From: Methylomonas fluvii
Lineage (GTDB): Bacteria; Pseudomonadota; Gammaproteobacteria; Methylococcales; Methylomonadaceae
DNA length: 64,000 nt
NCBI RefSeq assembly: GCF_014850975.1
Contig: NZ_JACXST010000001.1
Location: forward strand, 1,488,001-1,552,000
Reading direction: 5' to 3'
Every line of letters begins with the position of its first letter. Within the stretch, counting starts at the first letter, position 1. The translations under genes and the position numbers were made by a program. Positions 24,980 to 35,440 of the stretch are shown here, one piece after another. Below the pieces are notes generated by a model. The model saw only the letters and a program-made list of their open reading frames with translations, was not told the DNA's origin and made no database searches.

Positions 24980-27900
24980 ATGCCTCCCCGCACTATATCC
25001 CTTCGGCTGTTTTCGGTTTCCGCGCGCTGCATTTTTGTCTGTCTGTTGGCAATTGCCGCTTCTGGTGCGAGCCAGGCCGGATTAAATGCCGTAACTCATA
25101 ATCTCCCCATTAATCCCACGCCGCAGCACCCCGCCTTCTTGCTTGAATTGGGCAGTGCGCCTTCAGCACTATCTCATTCCATGCCCGGTGTCCAGATTGT
25201 CCAAGGCCAAGCGCTGCCGGAACCGCAAGCCGGCGTCAGTTGGCAAGTCGAGCCTGATGCCGTCAACGTGCTGCATGCCGGGTTTGGCTCATGGCCCGCG
25301 GTTTTTCGTTTCAACTTAACTCAGCCTGTGGCGGGTGATTTTAAATTCTGGGCGCGCTGGCGGCAGGGCGGCGATCCGAATGTTTGCGTACAGACTTTTG
25401 AAGTCTGGGCGGGACCGGATGCCGGCCAATTGGGGTTGCGCGGCAGCTTGTCGTTGAAACCCAGCGGCTGGGAATACGCCTGGATAACCGGTGATAAGCC
25501 GGTGCCGCTGAAAGCCGGTGATAAGGTGATCGAAATTCGCAACAGCGGCAATGGTCACGACGCCAAAGTGTTCGATGCGTTTTTGTTGGCATCGCCGTGG
25601 GCGGCATTGCCCTGGGCGGGTAGTGCGGATCAACCAGCAGTGTTGTTGGAATTAGGCAAGGCGCCAACCTTGGCGGCGTTGCCCAAGCCGCGCTATCTTG
25701 ACGTTGTTACCGGTAGCGCCACGGCCGGCCACAATACCGGCGCATTGGCCACCGAGCAGGATGATGCATTATTGTTTCATCAGGGGTTTGGCGATTGGGG
25801 CGGTAGTTTTCGCTTTGCATTGCCGACAGCCCTTAAGCCCGGGGAATACCGATTGCTGGCCCGCTATAAAAGCGGCGGTGAGGTGTCTCAGGTTAAACAA
25901 CGCTTCATCGTCAAGGCAGGTGCAAAACTTGAAGAACTGGCGACTCGCACCGAGTTTGCGCTGACTAACAACACCCCGTGGGAATACCAATGGTTACCGG
26001 CATCTGTCGGCGTGACATTGTTGCCCGGCGACCGTTGGCTGGACATCGAAAATAACGGCAAGGCCGACGGGGCCAAGGTTTTCGACGCATTTTTATTGAT
26101 ACTTGATAAGCCGGTCGGCGATTGGATGTCCGCCGAGCAGGCGCAGGCCAGAAATCGCTTTTTGGCGTTGACTAAACCTGCCGCCGCAGGCCCGCGACGC
26201 CTCTATTTGTTGGATGGCAAGGGCGAACATGGCGAGATGTTATTTGGCGGCTTGGCTGCGGATGCGGCGCGACCGGTCTATGAAAATTTGCCGGTCACTT
26301 ATTTGCTCGGCCCCGAAGCCGAAGCGATGGCCGGGCAATTAAATATCAAGACTCTGCCCGCCGCAGTAATCGCCGATGACCATTTCACAGTGCTCGGTGT
26401 ATTGAATCAGCCCGTCGCAGCAACGGATGTGCTCAAATTTCTGGCTGAACCCGGCAAATTCGGCACTATGCCGAAACTGGCTCAGGTTATTTCCGAGCCG
26501 CCGATACCTCTGAACAATGGTGTGCCCCAGGCTTGGCTGGTCGGCGCCTTACAGGATGGTCAAGCTGGCGTATCAGTGTTTGGCCTGGATACGGAAACCC
26601 TCTTACGGCCCAATCCCGAGCAAGCCTATCTGAGCCTGGAAATGATGGGCGGCAAAATGCGCGATTGGCGCATCGCACCAACCCAAGCCAACGGTGACGC
26701 TGACATTGAAGCCAGTACTGCGCATGCTTATGGTTGGTCGCGCGGCACCGGCTATGCGCAGCTTTACATCCATGCCCAACAAGCAACGCCAACGCTGTTG
26801 CATCTCAGGCAATCCGGTATCAAATCCGCCGGCTGGCTGGATGGTCAATCTGTTGCGTTTAACGATGATCCAAACCCACCCGCCGGATATGCCAAATCTA
26901 TGGGGGCTCAAACCAAAACGCTACTGCATAGCTTGACTACGGAAGGTTTGCTGGCCACCGCCTCCGCCGAGCGCATGCAGTCACCGCAAGTGGCGGCGCT
27001 AAACCTCACTCCTGGCTGGCATAGCCTGCTGCTGAAACTGGTGATGCAGCATGAGCAAGGACAGCGCTTTTATTTTTCCGGGGTATTCACCGATCCGGGC
27101 GGGCAGACATCGGCAGGATTGACAACCCAAGTTAGTGATCCCGATGTGGATCTGACTTTACAACGGATTGCCTCAAAGTTACGGCCCATCGTGTTCGTTG
27201 ACGCACCCACCAACCTGCTGCATCCGGGGGAGGCGCTGAAGTTAAAGGTAGATTTACGCTGGCAGCCGATTTTGGAAGAAATGACTTTAGCGGCGCCGCT
27301 ACTGCGCTTCCCGGCAAAATGCCGTCTGCGCCTAGTGGACTACAGCGGCACACAAATCGCTGAACGGGAAGTCAGTGATACCTTTCCCGGTCAGGTCGAA
27401 GCCGATTTTGGCAAGCTTCTTGAGCCGGGCTATTACGCGGTCTATCCGTCCTTATACACTACAGATGGCCGCTTGATCATGCATTATCCGGCCGACGGTT
27501 TTAGTGTGGTCGGCGGCAATGCCGCCCAAAAGCAACGGCTGGCGCAAAAGAAACTCTGGAACAACGACTACTACGCGCTGGCCGACGGCGATAAAAGTTT
27601 CAGGCGGTCCGGCGGCTATTTTGCTTGGCTGCAACGGATGGGGATTTTCAGAAGCTACGGTAGCTATCCGGGTTTTGCTCCCGAATATAAGCCGTTGTGG
27701 GAACAAGCCAAACAGCGCGGCTTGCAGTTATTTGCCGATTCCTCCGGCGACAGCAACTGGTTGAACGACAAGCCTACTGACGGCCAAAGTTTTATCCAAT
27801 CTGCAGCTGCTTACACCCGCTATTTTAAAGCCACGAACGAAATAGACATTCGCCATGAAGCCGATTGGCAAACGCTGCGGGAGCCGGGACATTGGGTCGA

Positions 27901-28663
27901 ACGAGCGAAATGGGAATATCAACAAGCGCATCAAGCCCGCAGCGATGCGCATTATGTCGGCGGCAGCTTGGTCAGGCCGGGCGAGGGCGACTGGTTTAAA
28001 CAGGTGTTGCAATTGGGTTTGGACAACTACCAGGATGCTTGGGACGTGCACGCCTATCCGCAGCAGCCGCCGCGTTTTGGCGGGCCGATTGGAAATGGTT
28101 CCAACGAAGATGAGCGGGGCGTGTTGGCAAGCTATGCCAGCCTGGGTCGCAGCAACAAATTGCCGTTCTGGCTAGGCGAAACCGGTGCCAAGGCCATGCA
28201 CGGTGTCAGCGGCCGGCGCTGGCAGGCCGAGCAGGTGGCGAAAATCATTGCTTGGGTCAACAGCCGTCAGGATTATCTGGGCGTAGCGTTTTGTCTTGCC
28301 CACGAATATGACCTGGCTTACGGCCGAATCTGGGACTATTCCTTGGGCCATAAGCCCGGCGAAGCAGCGATGTATACCGCGGGTGCGTTGATCGATGGTT
28401 GGCCGTACCGTGCTGTCGATACCAAGGACGGCAACATTCAGGCCGCTTATTTTGGTGAGACTTTGATGATATGGCGCGTAGACGAAACCAGCAGTGTATG
28501 GACCATGCAGCTAGAGCCGCAGCAGGCCTGGGTGACGGTGGATGTGGTCGGGCATGTGGAAGACTTGCCCGTCGATGCCACCGGCAAAGCCAGTGTGTCC
28601 ATTTCATCCAGTCCTATGTATGTGCTAACGCGCGCTGACTATCTAAATTTGCTTCGCGATTAA
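24980..28663 (+). CDS. Large exported protein with duplicated N-terminal domain and glycosidase-like C-terminus
   Basis: A 1227-residue secreted protein not assignable to a named enzyme. The signal peptide ends near residue 33 (ASGASQA). Two copies of a domain of about 155 residues follow (about 50-210 and 215-370); they share FLLELG/VLLELG, GFGxW, FRF, then KVFDAFLL near the end, and look like beta-sandwich carbohydrate-binding modules. After a long unassigned middle, the C-terminal 350 residues look like a clan GH-A TIM barrel: Asn-Glu in KATNEID (Glu954, acid/base position) and WLGETG (Glu1067, nucleophile position), 113 residues apart, with WDVHAYPQQP between. This spacing suits GH39-like enzymes. 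It sits among acyltransferases, so it may trim or process the same envelope glycan. Confidence 0.7.
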   Translation: MPPRTISLRLFSVSARCIFVCLLAIAASGASQAGLNAVTHNLPINPTPQHPAFLLELGSAPSALSHSMPGVQIVQGQALPEPQAGVSWQVEPDAVNVLHAGFGSWPAVFRFNLTQPVAGDFKFWARWRQGGDPNVCVQTFEVWAGPDAGQLGLRGSLSLKPSGWEYAWITGDKPVPLKAGDKVIEIRNSGNGHDAKVFDAFLLASPWAALPWAGSADQPAVLLELGKAPTLAALPKPRYLDVVTGSATAGHNTGALATEQDDALLFHQGFGDWGGSFRFALPTALKPGEYRLLARYKSGGEVSQVKQRFIVKAGAKLEELATRTEFALTNNTPWEYQWLPASVGVTLLPGDRWLDIENNGKADGAKVFDAFLLILDKPVGDWMSAEQAQARNRFLALTKPAAAGPRRLYLLDGKGEHGEMLFGGLAADAARPVYENLPVTYLLGPEAEAMAGQLNIKTLPAAVIADDHFTVLGVLNQPVAATDVLKFLAEPGKFGTMPKLAQVISEPPIPLNNGVPQAWLVGALQDGQAGVSVFGLDTETLLRPNPEQAYLSLEMMGGKMRDWRIAPTQANGDADIEASTAHAYGWSRGTGYAQLYIHAQQATPTLLHLRQSGIKSAGWLDGQSVAFNDDPNPPAGYAKSMGAQTKTLLHSLTTEGLLATASAERMQSPQVAALNLTPGWHSLLLKLVMQHEQGQRFYFSGVFTDPGGQTSAGLTTQVSDPDVDLTLQRIASKLRPIVFVDAPTNLLHPGEALKLKVDLRWQPILEEMTLAAPLLRFPAKCRLRLVDYSGTQIAEREVSDTFPGQVEADFGKLLEPGYYAVYPSLYTTDGRLIMHYPADGFSVVGGNAAQKQRLAQKKLWNNDYYALADGDKSFRRSGGYFAWLQRMGIFRSYGSYPGFAPEYKPLWEQAKQRGLQLFADSSGDSNWLNDKPTDGQSFIQSAAAYTRYFKATNEIDIRHEADWQTLREPGHWVERAKWEYQQAHQARSDAHYVGGSLVRPGEGDWFKQVLQLGLDNYQDAWDVHAYPQQPPRFGGPIGNGSNEDERGVLASYASLGRSNKLPFWLGETGAKAMHGVSGRRWQAEQVAKIIAWVNSRQDYLGVAFCLAHEYDLAYGRIWDYSLGHKPGEAAMYTAGALIDGWPYRAVDTKDGNIQAAYFGETLMIWRVDETSSVWTMQLEPQQAWVTVDVVGHVEDLPVDATGKASVSISSSPMYVLTRADYLNLLRD

Positions 28664-28671
28664 TAGTTGGG

Positions 28672-29766
28672 TTATTTGTGACGTCTTTGCAAGGAAAACG
28701 GCTTTTCTATCCAGCAAAATAATGCTGCCGAGGGCAATAAGGTAACCAGGAAAATCGGTGCTAAACCAATCCAGAATAGTAGTTCGCTATCGTGATGAGG
28801 GGGAAGTAATTTGGCAAATACCATGAAAATGGCTTTTAATGACAGGCCATGAATTAAATAATAAGAGTAACTCATGTTGCCCAGCCATCTAAGGTAGGAT
28901 AATGTGAATAAGCGATTGGTAAATCCCGACGTGCAAAAACATTCAAGGCAAAAAATAAAAAATAGAGTGTAAAGCAATAAATACTTTAATGAAATGTTGA
29001 TGGGATAATAGCTGGTTATTGCAAATGATGTAATAGCCAGTATTAAAGCTAACAAGCCTATAGGCGGGAAGTGTTTTAAATAACCGCTTTCAACCGTTTC
29101 GTATAAAATTATTCCGGCAACAAACATTAATAAGCGAGTCGGGCCGCTATGATTGTAAAAATAGCCGAATAATATCAGCGATGCCGATAAAAATAATAAT
29201 ATCCGGTACCTTCTCGGCCAGGCTCGCAGCTTGAGTGTCGTTATTAACAGCGGAATCAGCAGGTAGTAAAAAAATTCATAGCTCAATGACCAGGCCACTG
29301 TGATGATGGGCGTAATATCAAACAGACCGGGCATCAGCAAATAATTTTGCATCACGAAAATAAATCCGCTTTTCCAGCCGACAGGGATTTTAGATTCGGA
29401 CGGAAAAGCAAATGAAAGCGCCAGATAAATAATAAATACTACGGTAAAGGTAGGATAAATTCGCTGTATTCTGCGGTATAAATATTTTTTGAATTCGGTA
29501 GGCTTTTTTATTAGCATGCCGTAAATCAAATAGCCGCTTAATACAAAAAATAAATCGACGCCAGTATTGCCGATGGTATGAATGTTTTTCGCAACTGCGT
29601 GAGTAGTCGAATTTGGCAGTAGCCAAGGTTCTATCAACGTAACATAGTGAACCAGAAAAACCAGAGACACCGCAAAGCCGCGTATACCTTCCATCGAGCT
29701 AATAGCGTTATGGCCGACGTGGGATATTTCGAAAGTATTACGGATCCAACTTGCGATAGTTATCAT
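28672..29766 (-). CDS. Acyltransferase 3 (OafA/YrhL) family protein
   Basis: An integral membrane acyltransferase (364 residues, about ten helices) of the family that O-acylates lipopolysaccharide, exopolysaccharide or other envelope glycans. Recognisable parts are SMEGIRGFAVSLVFLVHY with the catalytic-type His, the GVDLFFVLSGYLI block, the YRRIQRIYP Arg-rich motif, and SLSYEFFYYLLIP. The stand-alone membrane domain has no SGNH extension. The base composition is more AT-rich than its neighbours (many AAT, ATA and TTA codons), suggesting acquisition. It converges on the glycosidase-like gene with 8 bases between stops. Confidence 0.9.
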   Translation of the reverse strand: MITIASWIRNTFEISHVGHNAISSMEGIRGFAVSLVFLVHYVTLIEPWLLPNSTTHAVAKNIHTIGNTGVDLFFVLSGYLIYGMLIKKPTEFKKYLYRRIQRIYPTFTVVFIIYLALSFAFPSESKIPVGWKSGFIFVMQNYLLMPGLFDITPIITVAWSLSYEFFYYLLIPLLITTLKLRAWPRRYRILLFLSASLILFGYFYNHSGPTRLLMFVAGIILYETVESGYLKHFPPIGLLALILAITSFAITSYYPINISLKYLLLYTLFFIFCLECFCTSGFTNRLFTLSYLRWLGNMSYSYYLIHGLSLKAIFMVFAKLLPPHHDSELLFWIGLAPIFLVTLLPSAALFCWIEKPFSLQRRHK

Positions 29767-29820
29767 AGTGTTTGCTTAGCTCATTAAAGCGGGGTAGAGG
29801 GTAAAGGCGATTAAACTACA

Positions 29821-29909
29821 AGCCAAGAAATGCGGTTGATTGACAAGTTGCCAAGGCCCATTTGATACATTAACCGCACTTGGCTGAAATTTGAACGGGT
29901 AAATCAGCC
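29821..29909 (+). promoter_or_regulatory. Inverted repeats upstream of gcvT, possible operator or alternative hairpins
   Basis: AGCCAAG-AAA-TGCGGTT (29821-29837) pairs with AACCGCA-CTTGGCT (29872-29885), giving two 7-bp blocks with a 3-base bulge. The loop contains TTGACA, a possible -35 box. A second stem, GGCTGA (29882-29887) with TCAGCC (29904-29909), shares bases with the right arm of the first, so the two cannot form together. It does not match the glycine riboswitch. Confidence 0.4.
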
Positions 29910-29983
29910 GTTTGTAAATTTACGTGGTTAGACTTCCTGCCCGGCGCTAGACTAATAAAATTCCTAAACAGTATAGGATGGTC

Positions 29984-31075
29984 ATGATGACTAGTTCAAA
30001 ACAAACACCCTTATACGATTTACATCGGCAACTAGGTGCCAAGATGACTACGTTTGCCGGTTACCAGATGCCGGTGCAATATAAAAACGGCATCATTCAC
30101 GAGCATTTGCACTGTCGCAGTCAGGCCGGTTTCTTCGATATTTCCCACATGGGCCAGTGCCGGATACTTGGCGAAGGCGCGCCACAGGCCTTAGAAAAAC
30201 TCACGCCCGGCGGCATCGTCGATTTAAAGTGTGGTACACAAAAATACACGGTTCTGACCAACGCCGACGGCGGCGTCATCGATGACATCATCGTCACCCG
30301 TATCGAATCCGGCTTGTCCCTTATCGTCAATGCCGGTTGCAAGGATAAGGATTTTGCTTATCTGCGCAGCCAATTACCGACCGATTGCGTATTCAAAGAG
30401 TTAGCCGAGCTAGCCTTGTTTGCCTTACAAGGGCCGACTGCGGCAGCGGTGCTGGCCAAGTTTGCGCCGCAGACTGGCGAGCTGAAATTTATGCAGGCTT
30501 GCACCACCAAGATTGCCGGAACCGTGTGCGACATCAGCCGTAGCGGCTACACTGGCGAAGATGGCTTCGAGATTTCCTTACCGCAAGCCGACGCGGAGCG
30601 CATCGCCCGTTTACTCTTGGCGGAAGACGGTGTCGAACCGATTGGCTTGGGTGCCCGCGATACCTTGCGCTTGGAAGCCGGTTTGTGTCTGTATGGTCAC
30701 GAACTCAACGAATCGATCACGCCTATTGAGGCGGGCTTGCAATGGATATTCAAAAAAGGCCACAGCGATTTTCCCGGCGCGGAAAAAATTCTGGCGCAAC
30801 GGCAAAATGGCGCGGAGCGAGTGCGGGTCGGTTTGCTGGTGGATGGCCGTATTCCGGTGCGGGACGGCTGTGAGATTGTTCATCAAGACCAGCCAATCGG
30901 CACGGTGACCAGCGGCAGTTTCTCGCCTAGTCTAAACCGGCCGGTGGCGATGGCATTACTGGAGCGCCGATTTGCCGAGCTTGGCACTGAATTGAGCGCG
31001 CTGGTGCGGAACTCTGCTATTTCAGTGACGGTCACTTCGCTACCGTTTGTTCCGCACCGCTACTTGAGAAGATAA
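29984..31075 (+). CDS. gcvT: Glycine cleavage system T protein (aminomethyltransferase)
   Basis: GcvT transfers the methylene group from aminomethyl-lipoyl GcvH to tetrahydrofolate and releases ammonia. It is full length (363 residues from this start; 365 if ATG 29978 is used). Clear features are [20 protein letters not shown] at the N-terminus, FFDISHMGQ, the folate-site stretch [32 protein letters not shown] and the C-terminal [18 protein letters not shown] 29984 is preceded by AGGATGG. gcvP follows after 4 bases. In a methanotroph the system may run in either direction around glycine and C1 units. Confidence 0.96.
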   Translation: MMTSSKQTPLYDLHRQLGAKMTTFAGYQMPVQYKNGIIHEHLHCRSQAGFFDISHMGQCRILGEGAPQALEKLTPGGIVDLKCGTQKYTVLTNADGGVIDDIIVTRIESGLSLIVNAGCKDKDFAYLRSQLPTDCVFKELAELALFALQGPTAAAVLAKFAPQTGELKFMQACTTKIAGTVCDISRSGYTGEDGFEISLPQADAERIARLLLAEDGVEPIGLGARDTLRLEAGLCLYGHELNESITPIEAGLQWIFKKGHSDFPGAEKILAQRQNGAERVRVGLLVDGRIPVRDGCEIVHQDQPIGTVTSGSFSPSLNRPVAMALLERRFAELGTELSALVRNSAISVTVTSLPFVPHRYLRR

Positions 31076-31079
31076 GCCC

Positions 31080-33989
31080 ATGTCTGCAAAAAGCCCCCGT
31101 CTCGACCAACTGGAAATGCGCGGAAATTTTATTCAGCGCCATATAGGCCCCAATGCTCAACAGACCCAAGAGATGTTGGCCGAGTTGGGCTTGAGCGATC
31201 TGGAAGATATTGTCGGCCAAGTTATTCCGGCCAATATTTTGAATCACGAACCGCTGAAACTCACCGGTACCATCAGCGAGCGGGCGGTGATCAAGTACTT
31301 GCGCAAAATGCGCGAGCGCAACAAGGTGCTGGTGTCGATGATAGGCATGGGTTACTACGACACCATCATGCCGGCCGTGATCAAACGCAACGTGTTGGAA
31401 AACCCCGGCTGGTACACCGCTTACACACCGTATCAAGCCGAAGTGGGGCAGGGCCGGCTGGAGGCTTTGCTGAATTTTCAGCAAATGATCATCGATCTGA
31501 CCGGCATGGACATCGCCAATGCCTCGTTGCTGGACGAAGCCACCGCAGCGGCGGAAGCGATGACCATGTCGCGGCGCCTAGCCAAAAGCCCATCCAACAC
31601 GGTATTGATCGATAAAGATTGCCACCCGCAGACCATCGCCGTGGTGCAGACCCGGGCCGGCTCCCTGGGCTACGAAGTGGTGGTCGCCGATCCGTTCGAT
31701 AATCTGGTGCAACACGATTTCTTTGCGTTGATTCTGCAATATCCGGGTTCCCGCGGCGAAATCCGCGATCTGACCGAGGCAACGGCAATTGCCCATGGCA
31801 AACAAGCATTGGTGACGGTAGCGGCTGATTTACTGAGTTTGGTCTTGCTTAAGCCGCCAGCGGCTTTTGATGCCGACATCGCGGTAGGCAGTGCTCAGCG
31901 TTTTGGTGTGCCGATGGGTTACGGCGGTCCGCACGCGGCGTTTTTTGCCACGCGCGACGAATTCAAGCGCTCGATGCCGGGCCGTTTAATCGGCGTGTCC
32001 AAGGATAGTCACGGCCAGATTGCCTTACGCATGGCCTTGCAGACCCGCGAGCAGCATATTCGCCGCGACAAGGCCACCAGCAATATCTGTACGTCGCAGG
32101 TGTTGCTGGCGGTGATTGCCGGTTTTTACGCGGTCTATCACGGCGCGGAGGGGCTGCGGCAGATTGCCCGCCGGGTACATCGGTATGCGCAGATACTGGC
32201 GGTGGGCTTGGTGCAAAGCGGCCACCACGTGCTGAGCCAGTGTTATTTCGATACCGTGGTGGTCAGGGTGCCGAACCGCGCCCGGCGCATCGCCGCGCAG
32301 GCGGCTGACGTTAATATCAATCTGCGGATTATCGATGCCGACACCCTGGGTATTGCCCTGGATGAAACCACTAACCGCGAGCATTTACGCACCTTATGGC
32401 AGGTGTTCGCTTCGCCGATTGCCGAGTTGCCGGACATCGCCGCGCTGGATGCGACATTAAGCGAATGCATCCCGGATGCGCTGTTGCGCGACGATGCCAT
32501 TCTGCAAAACCCGGTGTTTAGTTTGTATCACTCGGAAACCGAGATGATGCGTTACATGCGCCGCTTGGCGAGGCGCGATATTGCTTTGGATAGGGCGATG
32601 ATTCCGCTGGGTTCTTGTACGATGAAACTGAACGCTGCCACAGAGATGCAGGCGATTTCGTTCTATGAATTCAATGCCATGCATCCGTTTGCGCCGCTGT
32701 ATCAAGCCCAAGGGTATCAGCAATTATTCGCCGAGCTGGAAGACATGCTCTGCGATCTAACCGGCTTCGACGCGTTTTCCCTGCAACCCAACGCCGGTTC
32801 GCAAGGCGAATACACCGGCTTGCTGGTGATACGCAAATATCATCAAGTCAACGGCCAGGGGCAACGCAAGATCTGCCTGATACCGGCCTCGGCACACGGC
32901 ACCAACCCGGCCAGCGCCAGCTTAGCCGGTCTGACTGTGGTGGTGGTAGCTTGTGACGAGCAAGGCAACGTCAGCGTTGACGATTTGCGTGCCAAAGCCC
33001 TGCAATATCAAGACACGCTGGCGGCCTTGATGATTACTTACCCGTCCACCCACGGCGTTTACGAACAAGCGTTTCGGGAGATTTGCGACATCGTTCATCA
33101 ACACGGCGGCCAAGTGTATATGGACGGCGCCAACTTCAATGCCTTGGTGGGTATCAGCCGGCCCGGCAAAATCGGTGCGGACGTGGCGCATTTGAATTTG
33201 CATAAGACGTTTTGCATCCCGCACGGTGGCGGTGGGCCGGGTGTCGGGCCGATAGGGGTGGGCGCGCATTTGGCGCCTTACTTGCCGGATCACCCGCTGG
33301 TGGAAGGCGTCAATCCGGCCAAAGGCGAGCATGGCACGGTCGGCACCGTGTCCGCCGCGCCGTGGGGTTCGGCTAGCATTTTGACGATTTCCTGGGCATA
33401 TATCGCCATGATGGGGGCAACCGGCTTACGGCAAGCAACGCTGGCGGCGATTATGAACGCCAATTATGTGGCCCGCCGGCTGGCACCGCATTACCCGATT
33501 CTGTACACCGATGCCAACGGCTGGGTCGCGCACGAATGCATTATCGATTGCCATCAATTTCGTAAAACCGCCAACGTTACGGTGGAAGACATCGCCAAAC
33601 GCTTGATCGATTACGGGTTCCACGCCCCGACCGTATCGTTTCCGGTTGCAGACACCTTAATGATAGAGCCCACCGAGAGCGAGAATAAAACTGAGATCGA
33701 CCGTTTCTGCGCGGCTTTGATCGCGATCCGGCAGGAGATTAAAGAGATCGAAGACGGTCTGGCCGACAGCCATAACAATGTGCTGCACAATGCGCCGCAT
33801 ACCCATCGCCTGCTGTTGGAAGAATGGACGCTGCCGTATTCTCGGCAAAAAGCCTTTTTTCCAGACAGCCATCAGCACGACGACAAATACTGGCCGCCGG
33901 TGGGTCGCATCGATAACGTCTACGGCGACCGCAACGTGATGTGCAGTTGCCCCACCGATTGGGCCGAACCCTTGGAGGCTGTATCCTGA
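31080..33989 (+). CDS. gcvP: Glycine dehydrogenase (decarboxylating), full-length P protein
   Basis: GcvP is the pyridoxal-phosphate enzyme that decarboxylates glycine and loads the aminomethyl group onto lipoyl-GcvH. At 969 residues it is the fused homodimeric form, with an N-terminal half resembling subunit 1 and a C-terminal half carrying the cofactor Lys in [18 protein letters not shown]. The N-terminal [14 protein letters not shown] and the [12 protein letters not shown] block are also typical. It starts 4 bases after gcvT. The usual gcvH gene is not between or beside them and must be elsewhere. Confidence 0.97.
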   Translation: MSAKSPRLDQLEMRGNFIQRHIGPNAQQTQEMLAELGLSDLEDIVGQVIPANILNHEPLKLTGTISERAVIKYLRKMRERNKVLVSMIGMGYYDTIMPAVIKRNVLENPGWYTAYTPYQAEVGQGRLEALLNFQQMIIDLTGMDIANASLLDEATAAAEAMTMSRRLAKSPSNTVLIDKDCHPQTIAVVQTRAGSLGYEVVVADPFDNLVQHDFFALILQYPGSRGEIRDLTEATAIAHGKQALVTVAADLLSLVLLKPPAAFDADIAVGSAQRFGVPMGYGGPHAAFFATRDEFKRSMPGRLIGVSKDSHGQIALRMALQTREQHIRRDKATSNICTSQVLLAVIAGFYAVYHGAEGLRQIARRVHRYAQILAVGLVQSGHHVLSQCYFDTVVVRVPNRARRIAAQAADVNINLRIIDADTLGIALDETTNREHLRTLWQVFASPIAELPDIAALDATLSECIPDALLRDDAILQNPVFSLYHSETEMMRYMRRLARRDIALDRAMIPLGSCTMKLNAATEMQAISFYEFNAMHPFAPLYQAQGYQQLFAELEDMLCDLTGFDAFSLQPNAGSQGEYTGLLVIRKYHQVNGQGQRKICLIPASAHGTNPASASLAGLTVVVVACDEQGNVSVDDLRAKALQYQDTLAALMITYPSTHGVYEQAFREICDIVHQHGGQVYMDGANFNALVGISRPGKIGADVAHLNLHKTFCIPHGGGGPGVGPIGVGAHLAPYLPDHPLVEGVNPAKGEHGTVGTVSAAPWGSASILTISWAYIAMMGATGLRQATLAAIMNANYVARRLAPHYPILYTDANGWVAHECIIDCHQFRKTANVTVEDIAKRLIDYGFHAPTVSFPVADTLMIEPTESENKTEIDRFCAALIAIRQEIKEIEDGLADSHNNVLHNAPHTHRLLLEEWTLPYSRQKAFFPDSHQHDDKYWPPVGRIDNVYGDRNVMCSCPTDWAEPLEAVS

Positions 33990-33997
33990 CTGCTACC

Positions 33998-35380
33998 ATG
34001 CAAGCCTTGGCCTTTGTGGATCTGGAAACCACCGGCGCTTCAGCCAGCAAAGACAGGATTACCGAAATCGGCATCGTCTTGGTCGATGCCGACGGAGTGC
34101 GCGAATGGAACCAGTTGGTGCATCCGCAAACCCGGATTCCGCTGTTTATCGAGCAATTGACCGGCATCAGCAACCAGATGGTCGCCGAGATGCCCAGTTT
34201 TGCGCAAGTGGCCGGCGAAGTGGCGGAATTGCTGGAAGGACGCTTATTCATTGCCCATAACGCCCGGTTTGATTACGGGTTTTTGAAGAACGAATTCAGC
34301 CGAGTCGGCATCACCTTTCGGCCGCAAGTGCTGTGTACGGTCAAATTGTCACGAGCCTTGTATCCGCACTTTCACCGGCACAATCTGGATAGCCTGATCG
34401 AACGCCACGGCTTGCAAGCCATGGATCGGCACCGGGCCTTGGCCGATGCCCAATTGATTCACCAATTCTGGACTCAGGCCCGCGCGCAGTTTTCCGAGGA
34501 TGCTGTGGATGCTATCGTGCAGCGCTTGGTAGGCCGCTCCAGCCTGCCGTCGAATATCGATCCCTTATTGATTCACGATTTGCCGGAAGCGCCCGGCGTC
34601 TACCTGTTTTACGGCGAAAACGAACTGCCGTTGTACATTGGCAAAAGCGTGAATATTCGCAACCGGGTGCTGGCGCATTTCGGTGCCGATCATAAGAACA
34701 ATAAAGAGATGAGTCTGGCTCAGCAACTGCGGCGCATTGACTGGATAGAAACCGCCGGCGAATTGGGCGCGCTATTGCTGGAGGCGCGCTTGATCAAGGA
34801 AAAAACCCCGGTGCACAATCAGCGTCTGCGCCGCAAAAATGCCTTGTGCGCTTGGCAATTACAACAACAGGGCGAACAGCTCAAGCCGGTGTTGAGTTGG
34901 GCCGGCGAACTGGATTTCGGTGCCCAGGACAATTTGTACGGGCTGTATCATAGCCTGCGCGATGCGCAAAAAGCCTTGCGCGGTGTCGCGGAGCAGCACG
35001 GTCTGTGCCTGAGCGTGTTGGGTCTGGAGAAAACCGCCGTCGGCAAGCCGTGTTTTGGCTACCAGATCAAAAAATGCCGCGGCGCCTGCGTCGGTAAGGA
35101 AGCGCCGTTGGCGCACGCAGCGCGAGTGTTGATGTCCATGCAAAAACTCAAACTCGCCGTCTGGCCGTATCCGGGCGCGATTGGCGTCCGAGAAGGCGAG
35201 GAACTGCATGTGATTGATCGTTGGTGTTATCTGGGTACGGCCAAAAACGAAGCGGAGATAGCCGAGCTATTGCAGGCCGGCGTTCCGGCGTTTGATCGGG
35301 ATACTTATATGTTGCTGAGTAAGTCGTTGAAAAAGGCCGAGGTTGTGGTGTTGCCGGGTGCTTTGGAGATGGTTGGTTAA
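33998..35380 (+). CDS. DEDDh exonuclease fused to a GIY-YIG nuclease-like domain
   Basis: A 460-residue protein with two nuclease-like parts. Residues ~1-170 are a DnaQ-type proofreading exonuclease: FVDLETTGASASKDRITEIG, FIAHNARFDYGFL and HRALADAQ supply the DEDDh residues. Residues ~185-275 are a GIY-YIG domain of the UvrC/Cho type: APGVYLFYGENELPLYIGKS with the Arg in NIRNRVLAHF and a Glu in LLLEARLIK. The remaining ~185 residues contain a Cys-bearing CRGACVGKEAP as in UvrC. The family is found in several proteobacteria and is thought to act in DNA repair as a UvrC-like incision enzyme. ATG 33998 lies 8 bases after the gcvP stop; a longer frame from 33941 would overlap gcvP and has no family match. 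Confidence 0.87.
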   Translation: MQALAFVDLETTGASASKDRITEIGIVLVDADGVREWNQLVHPQTRIPLFIEQLTGISNQMVAEMPSFAQVAGEVAELLEGRLFIAHNARFDYGFLKNEFSRVGITFRPQVLCTVKLSRALYPHFHRHNLDSLIERHGLQAMDRHRALADAQLIHQFWTQARAQFSEDAVDAIVQRLVGRSSLPSNIDPLLIHDLPEAPGVYLFYGENELPLYIGKSVNIRNRVLAHFGADHKNNKEMSLAQQLRRIDWIETAGELGALLLEARLIKEKTPVHNQRLRRKNALCAWQLQQQGEQLKPVLSWAGELDFGAQDNLYGLYHSLRDAQKALRGVAEQHGLCLSVLGLEKTAVGKPCFGYQIKKCRGACVGKEAPLAHAARVLMSMQKLKLAVWPYPGAIGVREGEELHVIDRWCYLGTAKNEAEIAELLQAGVPAFDRDTYMLLSKSLKKAEVVVLPGALEMVG

Positions 35381-35440
35381 CATTAGCTTTGCGGTTATGT
35401 TGTTGCTGGGGAAATGGGTGACGAGTCGTGGTGAGGGAAT

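Noticed and set aside
29767-29983. Glycine riboswitch upstream of gcvT
   Set aside because: The conserved aptamer elements (the GGAGAG and CTGAA-type junction sequences in tandem) are not present; only the inverted repeats described are.
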